This document shows, in pieces, positions 17,323-26,061 of a stretch of 64,000 bases of DNA (the first letter of the stretch is position 1; the number at the start of each line of letters is the position of its first letter). The stretch lies in assembly GCA_040616305.1 (NCBI GenBank), contig CP159918.1, positions 372,001 through 436,000 of the forward strand, in the 5' to 3' direction. Made by a program: the position numbers and the translations under genes. The DNA comes from UBA1876 sp003446665. Its GTDB lineage: Bacteria; Synergistota; Synergistia; Synergistales; Thermovirgaceae. The notes beneath the pieces were generated by a model that saw only the letters and a program-made list of their open reading frames with translations, had not been told where the DNA came from and did not search any database.

Positions 17323-19248
17323 ATGCGTTGCACCGAATCTCCGAGGTTGTGTTCATCGATTACGCTCGGCAAGGTGACGATCAAGAACAGGCTTGTAGTT
17401 GCGCCCATGGTTACCGTCTATTGCGATCAGGATGGTATGGCGACGGAACGTTTCATACGTTACCACGAGGAGAAGGCCAGGGGCGGATGGGGCCTTATCA
17501 TAGTTGAAGACTACGCCGTTGACCCCATGGGAAGGGGTTTTTGGACGCCGGGGCTTTGGAAGGACGAACAGATAGCATCCCACTCGGAGTTGGTGGAGAG
17601 GGTGCATGCCGCGGGGGCAAAGATTGTAGCGCAGGTCTACCACTGCGGGAGGCAGACCAGCTCTGCCATAATAGGCCAGCAGCCCGTTTCGGCATCGCCG
17701 TTGCCCTGTCCGGTCCTGGGTGAGGTCCCCAGGGAGCTTTCCGTGCCGGAAATCAAAAAGATCGTCTCCCAGTTTGGGGACACGGCGCTCAGGGCGAAAA
17801 AAGCCGGTTTTGACGGTGTACAGGTGCACGGGGCCCACGGGTACCTTATCGCCCAGTTTATGTCGAACTATTCCAACAAGCGGTCCGACGAGTACGGCGG
17901 AACCCTGGAGAACAGGATTCGTTTCCCCCTTGAGATCATCGCCGATATCAGGAAAAAGTGCGGCCCTGATTTTTTAATCGACTTCAGGATTTCCGGCGAG
18001 GAGAAGGTACCCGGCGGGCGTACCATCGAGGAGACCAAGGTTATCGCCAGGCAGCTTGAAAAACAGGGCATCGACATGATTCATATTTCGGCCGGGACGT
18101 ATGAGAGCACCTGGGCGATCATACCTCCCATGAACATCACAAAAGCCTGGATAGTGGACTGGGCGGCCGAGGTGAAGAAGGTGGTCGACATCCCCGTAAC
18201 GACGGTGGGGCGCATCAACGACCCGCTGGTGGCGGAGAGCATACTGGCTTCGGGGAAGGCGGATCTGGTCGCCATGGGACGCGCCTCGCTGGCCGATCCA
18301 TGGTTCCCGAACAAGTACTTTGAAGGCAAACGCGACGATATCCGTCCATGCATCGGTTGCCAGCAGGGCTGCCTGGAGGTTTTGTTCAAAAACGAGCCGA
18401 TCCGCTGCCTGGTGAACCCCACTTTAGGTTTCGAGTACAAGGACGAGCTTGGAAAGACCGAAAAACCCAAGAAGGTAACCGTCGTCGGCGGGGGGCCTGC
18501 GGGTCTCGAGGCCGCTCGTGCGGCTGCGCTGGCGGGTCACGACGTAACGCTTTACGAGAAGACGTACCGCCTCGGCGGACAGTTTTTAACGGCTTCCATA
18601 CCGCCGGTGAAAGGCGATTTGACGGCCTACCTTTCCTGGGCCGGGAACCAGCTTGAAAAGCTCGGTGTGGATGTAAAGCTCGGTACGGAATATACTGCGG
18701 AACTTTGCGAGGAGGAAAAGCCAGACAAGGTTATCCTCGCCGCCGGGTCGAAACACGCAAGGCCCCCGATTCCGGGAATTGAAGGCCCCAAGGTGGTTAC
18801 CGCCGAAGATGTCTTGTGGGGAAGGAAAGCCGCGGGGCAAAAGGTGGTCATCGCCGGGGGTGGCATGATCGGAAGCGAGACGGCAACCTACCTTGCGTCT
18901 TTGGGCAGACAGGTGACCATCGTGGAAATGCTTCCCGAAGTGGCCGCCGACGAGGAATTTACACGTCGGGTTTTGATGATGAAGATGTTCGAGGAAATGC
19001 ACATCGAAGTAATGACTAACACTAAAATAACCAAAATCACCGAGGGCGGCGTCGAGGTGGAAACCGCTGCGGAAACAAAGGAGATGGCCGCTGATACGGT
19101 TGTGCTGGCCCTGGGGATGAAGCCCGAGAACGGCCTGGCGAAGGAGCTGGAAGGCAAGACGGAAGTGATTGTTGTGGGCGACGCCGTGGAGGCAAGAAAC
19201 GGCCTGGAGGCCGTTCGGGAAGGCTTCCTTGCGGGCGCCGGAGCTTAG
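17323..19248 (+). CDS. 2-enoate reductase/2,4-dienoyl-CoA reductase-type flavoenzyme
   Basis: The 641-residue protein has the three-part architecture of the family. An N-terminal old-yellow-enzyme TIM barrel binds FMN (VVAPMVTVY, VQVHGAHGYLIAQFMS). A 4Fe-4S site (CIGCQQGC near 343-350 plus RCLVNP near 363) follows. The C-terminal FAD/NAD(P) part has two dinucleotide loops (VVGGGPAGLEA near 386, VIAGGGMIGSE near 508). It would reduce the C=C bond of an unsaturated acid or enoyl-CoA with NAD(P)H, as in amino-acid fermentation by anaerobes. Start ATG 17323 follows GGGAGG. The substrate is not determined by sequence. Confidence 0.88.
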   Translation: MRCTESPRLCSSITLGKVTIKNRLVVAPMVTVYCDQDGMATERFIRYHEEKARGGWGLIIVEDYAVDPMGRGFWTPGLWKDEQIASHSELVERVHAAGAKIVAQVYHCGRQTSSAIIGQQPVSASPLPCPVLGEVPRELSVPEIKKIVSQFGDTALRAKKAGFDGVQVHGAHGYLIAQFMSNYSNKRSDEYGGTLENRIRFPLEIIADIRKKCGPDFLIDFRISGEEKVPGGRTIEETKVIARQLEKQGIDMIHISAGTYESTWAIIPPMNITKAWIVDWAAEVKKVVDIPVTTVGRINDPLVAESILASGKADLVAMGRASLADPWFPNKYFEGKRDDIRPCIGCQQGCLEVLFKNEPIRCLVNPTLGFEYKDELGKTEKPKKVTVVGGGPAGLEAARAAALAGHDVTLYEKTYRLGGQFLTASIPPVKGDLTAYLSWAGNQLEKLGVDVKLGTEYTAELCEEEKPDKVILAAGSKHARPPIPGIEGPKVVTAEDVLWGRKAAGQKVVIAGGGMIGSETATYLASLGRQVTIVEMLPEVAADEEFTRRVLMMKMFEEMHIEVMTNTKITKITEGGVEVETAAETKEMAADTVVLALGMKPENGLAKELEGKTEVIVVGDAVEARNGLEAVREGFLAGAGA

Positions 19249-19299
19249 CCCGGCAGAACCTTGCTGGTCCTCCGCCAGAATTGTCAGAATATTCTTTCG

Positions 19300-19328
19300 T
19301 TGACAGCTTACGGACGGTCGTATAACAT
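19300..19328 (+). promoter_or_regulatory. Sigma70 promoter of the metNIQ leader
   Basis: TTGACA (19300-19305), a 17-base spacer, and TAACAT (19323-19328). The -35 is consensus and the spacing ideal. Transcription would begin near 19335, some 245 bases before metN, leaving a long leader with an ORF and a terminator. Confidence 0.65.
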
Positions 19329-19367
19329 ACTTCACAATCTCGGGGCTGGCTCTCCCGAAAGAAAAGA

Positions 19368-19469
19368 GTGATTCGCAAAGTGAAACGGACGACGGCATCG
19401 GCAGCAGTTTTTAACACCATGATGATGTGCATGCGCGGCGGTCCCCCTGGGGTGATCGGCGCAGCTTGA
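19368..19469 (+). CDS. Candidate methionine-run leader peptide of metNIQ
   Basis: A 33-codon ORF (GTG start) lies between the promoter and the terminator of the metNIQ leader. After a basic N-terminal half (MIRKVKRTTASAAVF) it encodes NTMMMCMRGGPPGVIG, with four methionines in five codons at 19419-19433. Four Met codons ahead of a methionine importer is the hallmark of a ribosome-stalling attenuator. Two mutually exclusive pairings of flanking RNA are visible: CGACGGCA (19390-19397) with TGCCGTCG (19473-19480), or GGCAGCA (19400-19406) with TGCTGCC (19470-19476). The ribosome-binding site (GAAAGAAAAGA) is weak, and a start at ATG 19419 cannot be ruled out. Confidence 0.5.
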   Translation: MIRKVKRTTASAAVFNTMMMCMRGGPPGVIGAA

Positions 19470-19493
19470 TGCTGCCGTCGAAAGACCTTTCAG

Positions 19494-19532
19494 GCCGGGA
19501 CCTTCATTTTTTTGAAGGTCCCGGCTTTTTTT
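19494..19532 (+). terminator. Intrinsic terminator in the metNIQ leader (attenuator)
   Basis: A 13-bp stem (19494-19506 with 19513-19525, GCCGGGACCTTCA) with a six-T loop is followed by seven T. It lies between the promoter and metN, so most transcripts would stop here unless antitermination occurs. GGTCCC in the leader ORF (19440-19445) could pair with GGGACC (19497-19502) of the 5' arm and so act as an antiterminator. Confidence 0.85.
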
Positions 19533-19578
19533 ATGCTTTCATGCCGCAGGCGCGGCGAATGTTTCGGAGGTGTGGCGA

Positions 19579-20592
19579 GTGATCGAAATCAGGAACGTGA
19601 AAAAGACCTTTTGTGCCGGCAACGGGGAATTCGAAGCTTTAAAAGGTGTGTCGCTGAAGATAGAGCCGGGGGAGATCTTCGGGATAATCGGCCTTAGCGG
19701 GGCTGGAAAATCCACGTTGCTCAGGGCTCTCAACCGGCTTGAAGAGCCCGATTCGGGCGAGGTCATCCTGGGAGGGACAGATGTAACCACCCTGGGTGCC
19801 AGGCAATTGCGCCATCTGAGGAGAAATGTGGGGATGATCTTCCAGCAGTTCAACCTGCTTTCGTCGCGGACGGTCTTTAAAAACGTTGCTTTCCCGCTGG
19901 AAGTGGGCGGCTGGCCCAAAAAGGATATAGCACCGCGAGTTATGGAGATGCTTGAACTCGTCGGGCTTTCCGACAAGGCGCAAAGCTTCCCGTCCCAGCT
20001 GAGCGGCGGACAGAAACAGCGGGTCGGGATAGCCAGGGCACTTGCGAACAAGCCGTCGGTGCTTTTGAGCGACGAGGCCACGAGCGCGCTGGATCCCAAG
20101 ACGACACAGTCCATCCTCTCGCTGCTGGAAGACATCAACGGGAAGATGGGGATAACCATCGTGCTGGTTACCCATGAGATGGGCGTTATCAGGCAAATCT
20201 GTCACAGGGTGGCCGTCCTGGAGGCGGGCAGGGTAGTGGAGTGCGGGAAGGTCAGGGACGTCTTCATGAAACCGGTATCCCGCACGGCCAGGGAGCTTTT
20301 GAGCCATTTGCCAAGGCGTGGGTACGACGTGAGTCAGCTGCCGAGGGAGCGGGGCAAGCCGGTGGTCTTGTTTTCGTTCAACGGCGATACGGCCGAGCAG
20401 CCGATTATTTCGAGGGCCATAAAAAAGACGGGTGCGGAGATAAACATCCTTTCCGGCGAAATCGACAACCTGCCTTCTTCCAGGGTGGGAAGCCTCACGG
20501 TTCAGTTTGCGGGAACAGAGCGGGAGATTACGGAAGCCCTGTCTTACATACGGTCGCAGAATGTCGTGACGGAGGTGATCTGGAATGGATAA
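19579..20592 (+). CDS. metN: Methionine ABC transporter ATP-binding protein MetN
   Basis: MetN drives import of L- or D-methionine through MetI. The 337-residue protein has Walker A GLSGAGKST, a Q loop in FQQFNLL, signature LSGGQKQR, Walker B VLLSDEATSALD, the switch His in VTHEM, and a C-terminal NIL domain (from about residue 260) that senses methionine and causes trans-inhibition. I chose GTG 19579 (MIEIRNVKKTF), 8 bases after GGAGG; a GTG three codons earlier overlaps that site. It overlaps metI by 8 bases. Confidence 0.95.
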   Translation: MIEIRNVKKTFCAGNGEFEALKGVSLKIEPGEIFGIIGLSGAGKSTLLRALNRLEEPDSGEVILGGTDVTTLGARQLRHLRRNVGMIFQQFNLLSSRTVFKNVAFPLEVGGWPKKDIAPRVMEMLELVGLSDKAQSFPSQLSGGQKQRVGIARALANKPSVLLSDEATSALDPKTTQSILSLLEDINGKMGITIVLVTHEMGVIRQICHRVAVLEAGRVVECGKVRDVFMKPVSRTARELLSHLPRRGYDVSQLPRERGKPVVLFSFNGDTAEQPIISRAIKKTGAEINILSGEIDNLPSSRVGSLTVQFAGTEREITEALSYIRSQNVVTEVIWNG

Positions 20593-21241
20593 GATAGCCG
20601 ACCTCGTGAGCCTGCTGGCGACCCCGACGTGGGAGACGCTTTACATGGTTTTTTTCTCGACCCTTTTTGCCACGGTCATAGGGTTTCCGCTGGGCGTGGC
20701 GCTGACGGTAACCGAAAAGGGGGGAATTCTGGAAAAAGAGACGGTCTACAGGATCCTGGACGGGATCGTAAACATTTGCCGGTCTTTCCCGTTCATCATC
20801 CTGATGATAGTTCTCTTTCCGCTTTCAAGGCTGGTTGTTGGAACCACTATCGGGACGACGGCTTCCATCGTCCCCCTTTCCATAGCGGCGGCGCCTTTTG
20901 TCGCCAGGGTCGTCGAAAGCGCGCTCAAGGAAGTGGACCGAGGGCTCGTGGAGGCCGCGGCGTCCATGGGTGCCAATCCAGCGGCGATTATTTTCAAGGT
21001 CCTGATACCGGAGGCTCTTCCGTCTCTTGTGCTGGGAGAAACCTTGACGGTCATAAATATCATCGGTTATTCGGCCATGGCGGGAGCCATAGGAGGGGGT
21101 GGTCTGGGTGATCTCGCCGTGCGTTATGGATTTCACCGTTTTCAGACGGACGTATTGATTGCCGCGGTCATAGTGATAATCGTGATGGTGCAGGCGATCC
21201 AGGGCGCAGGCAACGCCCTTGCGCGCCGGGTGTCTCACTGA
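20585..21241 (+). CDS. metI: Methionine ABC transporter permease MetI
   Basis: A 218-residue integral membrane protein with about five transmembrane helices forms the channel of the methionine importer. The coupling-helix EAA motif is clear (LVEAAASMGANPAAIIFKVL). It is translated from ATG 20585 within the end of metN and is followed by metQ after 28 bases. Confidence 0.95.
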   Translation: MDKIADLVSLLATPTWETLYMVFFSTLFATVIGFPLGVALTVTEKGGILEKETVYRILDGIVNICRSFPFIILMIVLFPLSRLVVGTTIGTTASIVPLSIAAAPFVARVVESALKEVDRGLVEAAASMGANPAAIIFKVLIPEALPSLVLGETLTVINIIGYSAMAGAIGGGGLGDLAVRYGFHRFQTDVLIAAVIVIIVMVQAIQGAGNALARRVSH

Positions 21242-21269
21242 CATGAAAATTCAAATGATGGAGGAATGA

Positions 21270-22073
21270 ATGATGAAAAAAACCGCTTCTCTTGCATTTT
21301 TTGTACTTGCGCTCTTTTGGGTATCAATCGCCGCCCCGGGGGTGGCCTCGGCGGAGGATGTCCTTAAAATAGGTGCCACGCCGGTTCCTCATGCCGAGAT
21401 ACTTGAATTTATCAAAGGCGACGTGGCAAAAGACGGAGTCGCCATAAAGGTTATCGAGTTCACCGATTATGTGAAGCCCAATTTGGCGCTTAACGACGGA
21501 GAAATCGACGCCAACTTTTTCCAGCATGCTCCCTACCTTGAGGATTTCAACGCCAACCATGGCACGAAGCTCGTTTCGGTGGGAGCAGTCCACGTGGAGC
21601 CCCTTGGGCTTTATTCGCAAAAGGTGAAGTCTGTGGATGAACTCAAAGACGGCGCGTTGATAGCGATCCCGAGCGACAGCGTAAACGGGGCCAGGGCTCT
21701 GCTTCTTCTGGAATCCAGGGGATTGATAACCATCGATAAGGAAGCCGGCCTTGACGCCACGGAACGTGACATCGTGGGAAACCCCAAAAAGCTCAAGTTC
21801 AAGGCCATAGAGGCCGCCCAGCTTCCCAGGGTACTCCCCGATGTGGACGGTGCCGTCATCAACGGCAACTACGCCCTTGAAGCGGGGCTTAACCCGGCCG
21901 GGGACGCCATTCTGCTGGAGGGGGCCGAATCGCCCTACGCAAATATCCTGGTTGTAAAAGAAGGCAACGAGGGCGACCCGCGCGTCGCTGTGGTCTTGAA
22001 GCACCTGCAGTCGGAAAAGGTCGCGGAATTTATCCTTTCCCGCTACGAAGGCGGAGTGGTTCCGGCATTTTAG
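21270..22073 (+). CDS. metQ: Methionine-binding protein MetQ
   Basis: The 267-residue substrate-binding protein has an N-terminal signal peptide with likely cleavage after ASA (residues 26-28). There is no lipobox cysteine, so it appears to be a free periplasmic protein and not the usual lipoprotein. The NLPA-family core is clear: LKIGATPVPHAEILEF, DYVKPNLALNDGEIDANFFQ and GAVHVEPLGLYS. A GGAGG precedes the doubled ATG at 21270/21273. Confidence 0.93.
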   Translation: MMKKTASLAFFVLALFWVSIAAPGVASAEDVLKIGATPVPHAEILEFIKGDVAKDGVAIKVIEFTDYVKPNLALNDGEIDANFFQHAPYLEDFNANHGTKLVSVGAVHVEPLGLYSQKVKSVDELKDGALIAIPSDSVNGARALLLLESRGLITIDKEAGLDATERDIVGNPKKLKFKAIEAAQLPRVLPDVDGAVINGNYALEAGLNPAGDAILLEGAESPYANILVVKEGNEGDPRVAVVLKHLQSEKVAEFILSRYEGGVVPAF

Positions 22074-22106
22074 AACAATCGTGTAAAAGGCTCTGCCGGG
22101 AGGGTG

Positions 22107-23066
22107 TTACAGCGCGTCGCGGCTTCTGCCCTTCCGGTAGGCCCCTTTGAAGTACATGTCCAGGATAACGGCCCCGACGAAGACCATGCCCTTGATAAGC
22201 TGCTGAAGATAGCTGGATATTTCCAGAAGCCTGAGGCCGTTGTCGAGAAAACCCATGATCAAAACGCCGGTAATGGTCCCCCGGATGGTACCCACACCGC
22301 CGAAAAGGCTTGTGCCGCCCAAAACGACAGAAGCGATCACGTCAAGCTCCAGTCCCAGCCCAATACTAGGCTGTGCGCTCCAGAGCCTTCCCACCATCAA
22401 AAGCCCGGCCAGTCCGGCAGTGGCCCCGCTTATGGCATAAACCGCCACGGTGACGGCGCCTGTCCTTATTCCCGCGAAGTGGGCGGCCTCGCGGTTGTCT
22501 CCCACTGCGTATACTCCCGTCCCGAAGGGCGTAAAGCGCAGTGTTGCCCAGGCCGCCAGGGCGCAGGCGAACAGTATGTAGCCCGAGACGGGAAAACCGC
22601 CGATGGAAGCCCAGCCAGCGTAGTTGAAAGCCGGTGATGTGCCCGATACCGGGTTCCCTTGTGTAAGAAGAAGGGTCAGCCCTCGGGCTGCCGCCATCAT
22701 GGCAAGGGTAGCCATGAAAGGCGGGACTCGGCCCCACTGGACTAAAAGGCCCGAGGCAAGCCCGCAGGTCGCCCCGGCCAGAATGGCCAAAGCCCATGCG
22801 GCAGGCCACGGAAACCCGGCTGCCACGTTGAGCCAGGCTCCAAAGGCTCCGCTCAAAGCCACAACGCTGCCGACGGACAGATCGATGCCCCCGGTAAGGA
22901 TGACGAAGGTCATGCCAATGGCGCAAATACCCATGACGGCAGCCTGCCCGATGACGTTCGCAACGTTGGAAGGCTGGAGTACGTGAGGACTGTTCAGGGC
23001 CAGTATGGCCAGAAGGACGGCTAAAACAACGATGTTGCCGTGCTTGCGCCAGTTAAAGGCGGACAT
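22107..23066 (-). CDS. Ribose-type ABC transporter permease (second RbsC)
   Basis: A 319-residue, eight-to-ten-helix permease of the RbsC/XylH/AraH family, with the conserved ILTGGIDLSVGSVVALSG segment and the C-terminal VIASVVLGGTSLFGGVGTI loop that contacts the ATPase. The ATG at 23066 (MSAFNWRKHG) overlaps the end of the upstream ATPase gene by 14 bases; an in-frame start at 23126 would lie deeper inside it. It is one of two permeases in the ribose cluster, the other being encoded on the opposite strand at 26062. Confidence 0.88.
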   Translation of the reverse strand: MSAFNWRKHGNIVVLAVLLAILALNSPHVLQPSNVANVIGQAAVMGICAIGMTFVILTGGIDLSVGSVVALSGAFGAWLNVAAGFPWPAAWALAILAGATCGLASGLLVQWGRVPPFMATLAMMAAARGLTLLLTQGNPVSGTSPAFNYAGWASIGGFPVSGYILFACALAAWATLRFTPFGTGVYAVGDNREAAHFAGIRTGAVTVAVYAISGATAGLAGLLMVGRLWSAQPSIGLGLELDVIASVVLGGTSLFGGVGTIRGTITGVLIMGFLDNGLRLLEISSYLQQLIKGMVFVGAVILDMYFKGAYRKGRSRDAL

Positions 23067-24555
23067 TGCGCTCACCCCCAGCGGCAGCCAGCATGATCTT
23101 TTCGCTGTTGGCCTCTTCGCGGTCAAAAGTCGCTGCGATGCGGCCTTCGCGCATGACTACGATGCGGTCGCTCATGCCGAGGACCTCGGGAAGCTCGGAG
23201 GAGATCATTATGATGGCCATACCCTCGTGGGTCAGCCTGTTCATCAGGTGATGGATTTCGGCCTTGGCACCTATATCGATGCCGCGCGTGGGCTCATCGA
23301 GAATGAGTATCCTCGGGGTGACGCTGAGACCTCTGGCTATGGCGACTTTTTGCTGGTTCCCGCCGGAAAGACTTGCAATTTCCTGGTCGAGATCGGCGTA
23401 TTTTACGTTTAGTTCGGTCGTAAGTCTCTCGGCTTCAAGTCGCCGGGTCCCTCGGTCCACGAGGAAACGGCCCAGGAGTCTGCGTACCAGCTGGAGAATC
23501 GTGGCGTTACTTTCCACTGATCGGTTGAGGAAAAGCCCCTGTATCTTCCGGTCTTCGGGGACCAGGAACAGGCCAAATTCCAGTGCGTCGGCGGGGCGTT
23601 CTATACGGGCTTCGTCTCCCCTTATGAGGACACGTCCCCTGTCGAAGGGCTCCAGGCCGAAAAGGCATCGGGCCACGTTGCTGCGACCGCTTCCGACCAG
23701 GCCTGAGAACCCCAGGATCTCGCCCTCTCTTACGTTGAAGGAAATATCTTCGAGCACTCCCTGCCTGCAAAGCCCTTTTACTTCAAGTGCGACTTCTCCC
23801 GGTGGAGGAGCCTCCCGCGGGAAGAGGACGTCTACGCTGCGGCCCACCATGAGCCGAACGATGTCTTCTTCGCTGAATTCACCTATGGGGCCTCCCCCCG
23901 CGTAGGTTCCGTCTCTCAGGACGGTCACCGTGTCGGCCACCCTGAAAACTTCTTCCAGGCGGTGGGAAATGTAGATTATTCCCACTCCCTGGTCCCTGAG
24001 CTCGTCGATGAGTGAAAACAGCGTTTCCGTTTCGCGGCTCGAAAGGCTCGATGTCGGTTCGTCCATGGCCAAAACGCGCACGTTCAGCGACAAGGCCTTC
24101 GCTATTTCCAGAAGTTGCTGTTCCCCTGTGGTAAGAGTGCCCGTTTCGCGGTCGGCGTCGAAGGAGGCATGGACTCGCTCCAGGATTTGGCTTGCTTTTT
24201 GTCGCATGGCCGAGCGGTCCAGAAAAGGGCCTTTTCTTGGTTCCCTGCCGAGGAAGATGTTTTCGGCCACTGTAAGGTGGGGGGCCAGGCTCAGCTCCTG
24301 GTGGATGACGGCTATCCCCGCTTCGAGCGCTTCCCCGGGGTTTTTCCAGTCCACCTTTTTGCCCGAGAGCAGTATGTCGCCCGCATCGGGTTTATGTATT
24401 CCCGAAAGGATCTTTATGAGCGTGGATTTCCCCGCGCCGTTTTCTCCGACCAGGGCGTGGACCTCTCCGGCCTTGACGCTGAAGGCTACGCCATCGAGGG
24501 CATGCACGCCCGGAAAATACTTGTGAATTCCCTTTACGCCGAGCAACTCTTCCAA
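23053..24555 (-). CDS. rbsA: Ribose-type ABC transporter ATPase RbsA (duplicated domain)
   Basis: A 500-residue ATPase with two ABC domains in tandem, as in RbsA/MglA. The first has a canonical Walker A (GENGAGKST), signature LTTGEQQLLEIAK and Walker B VLAMDEPTSSLS. The second has the degenerate Walker A GLVGSGRSNVAR typical of the family, with LSGGNQQKVAIARGL and ILILDEPTRGID. It is the only ATPase in the cluster, so it presumably serves both permeases. It is transcribed away from rbsK across a 161-base divergent promoter region. Confidence 0.92.
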   Translation of the reverse strand: MEELLGVKGIHKYFPGVHALDGVAFSVKAGEVHALVGENGAGKSTLIKILSGIHKPDAGDILLSGKKVDWKNPGEALEAGIAVIHQELSLAPHLTVAENIFLGREPRKGPFLDRSAMRQKASQILERVHASFDADRETGTLTTGEQQLLEIAKALSLNVRVLAMDEPTSSLSSRETETLFSLIDELRDQGVGIIYISHRLEEVFRVADTVTVLRDGTYAGGGPIGEFSEEDIVRLMVGRSVDVLFPREAPPPGEVALEVKGLCRQGVLEDISFNVREGEILGFSGLVGSGRSNVARCLFGLEPFDRGRVLIRGDEARIERPADALEFGLFLVPEDRKIQGLFLNRSVESNATILQLVRRLLGRFLVDRGTRRLEAERLTTELNVKYADLDQEIASLSGGNQQKVAIARGLSVTPRILILDEPTRGIDIGAKAEIHHLMNRLTHEGMAIIMISSELPEVLGMSDRIVVMREGRIAATFDREEANSEKIMLAAAGGERNVRL

Positions 24556-24716
24556 CGAAACGTCATCCTTCCATATTTGAGAAGCCGAAAAGTCGTGGCA
24601 TACTGTAAAATAAGCTTACAAAAGCTTCGTTAAAGTATACCCTTTCAGGGGCGGAGTGGAAAAGCTGACGCAACCAGAAAGGTTGGGCAAAGGCTTGAAG
24701 GAAGGGGGCGAACTGC

Positions 24717-25673
24717 TTGGTTAAAGCCGCCGTCGTGGGTTCCGTTAACATGGACCTGGTTATCGAGACCGAAAGGCTTCCTCGCCTTGGGGAAACCCTC
24801 TCGGGCGGACGTTTCAGCACTGCCGGGGGAGGAAAGGGAGCAAACCAGGCAGTGGGAGCGGCACGGCTAGGGGCTTTCGTCTCCATGGTGGGTGCCGTAG
24901 GTGACGACAGTTTCGGGACCTTGATGCGAAGTGCCCTCGAAAAAGAGGGCGTCGACTGCACCCGTGTGGCCGTGAGGGAAAAAGAAGCTACAGGAGTGGC
25001 GATGATAACCGTCCTTCCAGGAGGGGAAAACACCATTATAGTTGCCCCCGGTGCGAACGGCACCGTGACACCCGATGAAGTGGTAAATGGCGCTGAAGTC
25101 TTCGAAATCGCCGACGTTCTCCTGGCGCAGCTGGAACTTCCCGTGGAGACCGTTTTCGAGGCTCTGAAAAGGGGGAAAAACGCCGGAACGATGACGGTTT
25201 TTGATCCCGCGCCCTACAAGAACCTTCCCGATGAAATATGGGAGTATGTGGACATAGCCGTACCGAACAGGTTGGAACTGGAGGCGTTCACGGGGCTTGG
25301 CGACCTCGAAGCAGGTGCCCGGAAGCTTCTTTCCATGGGGCCGCGAACAGTGGTTACCACCCTGGGTACCGAAGGCGCATACGCGCTTTCCGAGGACACA
25401 AGCTTCAAGATTCCTTCGTTTAAGGTAAAATCCATCGATTCCACCGGCGCTGGTGATGCCTTTTCGGCCGCCTTGGCCGTGTCTTTTGCGGAAGGACTTC
25501 CCCTCGCCGAGGCGGTGCGTTTCGCCTCGGCCGCCGGAGCGCTGGCCAGCACCGTAATGGGAGCCCAGCCGAGCCTCCCGCGCAGAGCGCAGGTTGAATC
25601 TTTCCTCAGGCGTTTCCCGGCACCGTGCAAACAAGATAAAGATAACAGGACGATCAGGGGGGAGGAAAAATGA
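24717..25673 (+). CDS. rbsK: Ribokinase RbsK
   Basis: Phosphorylates D-ribose to ribose 5-phosphate. The 318-residue PfkB-family protein shows the N-terminal sugar-binding GSVNMDLVIE, the GGGKGANQAVGAARLG loop, and the C-terminal anion-hole/catalytic motif STGAGDAFSA with the base Asp. It begins with TTG at 24717, 8 bases after AGGGGGCG. It overlaps the next gene (rbsD) by 4 bases. rpiA for the following isomerisation is elsewhere, at 40151. Confidence 0.92.
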   Translation: MVKAAVVGSVNMDLVIETERLPRLGETLSGGRFSTAGGGKGANQAVGAARLGAFVSMVGAVGDDSFGTLMRSALEKEGVDCTRVAVREKEATGVAMITVLPGGENTIIVAPGANGTVTPDEVVNGAEVFEIADVLLAQLELPVETVFEALKRGKNAGTMTVFDPAPYKNLPDEIWEYVDIAVPNRLELEAFTGLGDLEAGARKLLSMGPRTVVTTLGTEGAYALSEDTSFKIPSFKVKSIDSTGAGDAFSAALAVSFAEGLPLAEAVRFASAAGALASTVMGAQPSLPRRAQVESFLRRFPAPCKQDKDNRTIRGEEK

Positions 25674-26059
25674 AAAAAGGCGGCCTGCTGCATCCCGAGC
25701 TCAACTTTTATATCTCGCTTTTAGGCCATACCGACCGGTTCTGTGTGGCTGACGCCGGCCTGCCCATTCCGGAAAATGTCCCAAGGGTAGACCTGGCCTA
25801 CATGCCGGGGCGACCTTGCTTTTGGGACGTTTTGGAGGCGCTTTTGGGCGAGACCGTTGTGGAAAGGGCATTTTGCGCGGAAGAGGCGTCGACCGAAATT
25901 AGGGAAGGCCTTAAAAAGCGCCTGGGGCGCGAATGCGAGCTAGTAGCGGTACCTCACGAAAAACTCAAGGAAATGACTGGTTCCGTGAGTTTCGTTGTTA
26001 GAACGGGTGAGTGCACGCCCTTTGCCAACGTTATCCTGCAGTCGGGGGTTTTCTTCTGA
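25670..26059 (+). CDS. rbsD: D-ribose pyranase RbsD
   Basis: Interconverts pyranose and furanose forms of ribose so that ribokinase receives its substrate. The 129-residue length is normal; the family pattern MKKGGLLHPELN, then LGHTDRFCVADAGLPIP near residues 18-35 holds the catalytic histidine. Coupled to rbsK (ATGA) and followed 2 bases later by the permease. Confidence 0.92.
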   Translation: MKKGGLLHPELNFYISLLGHTDRFCVADAGLPIPENVPRVDLAYMPGRPCFWDVLEALLGETVVERAFCAEEASTEIREGLKKRLGRECELVAVPHEKLKEMTGSVSFVVRTGECTPFANVILQSGVFF

Positions 26060-26061
26060 AA

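Noticed and set aside
17353..19432. Long minus-strand frames opposite the 2-enoate reductase gene
   Set aside because: They are antisense shadows of a GC-rich coding region; the plus-strand frame has all enzyme motifs.
19335..19578. SAM riboswitch or T-box upstream of metN
   Set aside because: None of the conserved SAM-I/II core sequences nor the T-box GGTGGNACCGCG motif is present; the Met-run ORF plus terminator explains the region better.
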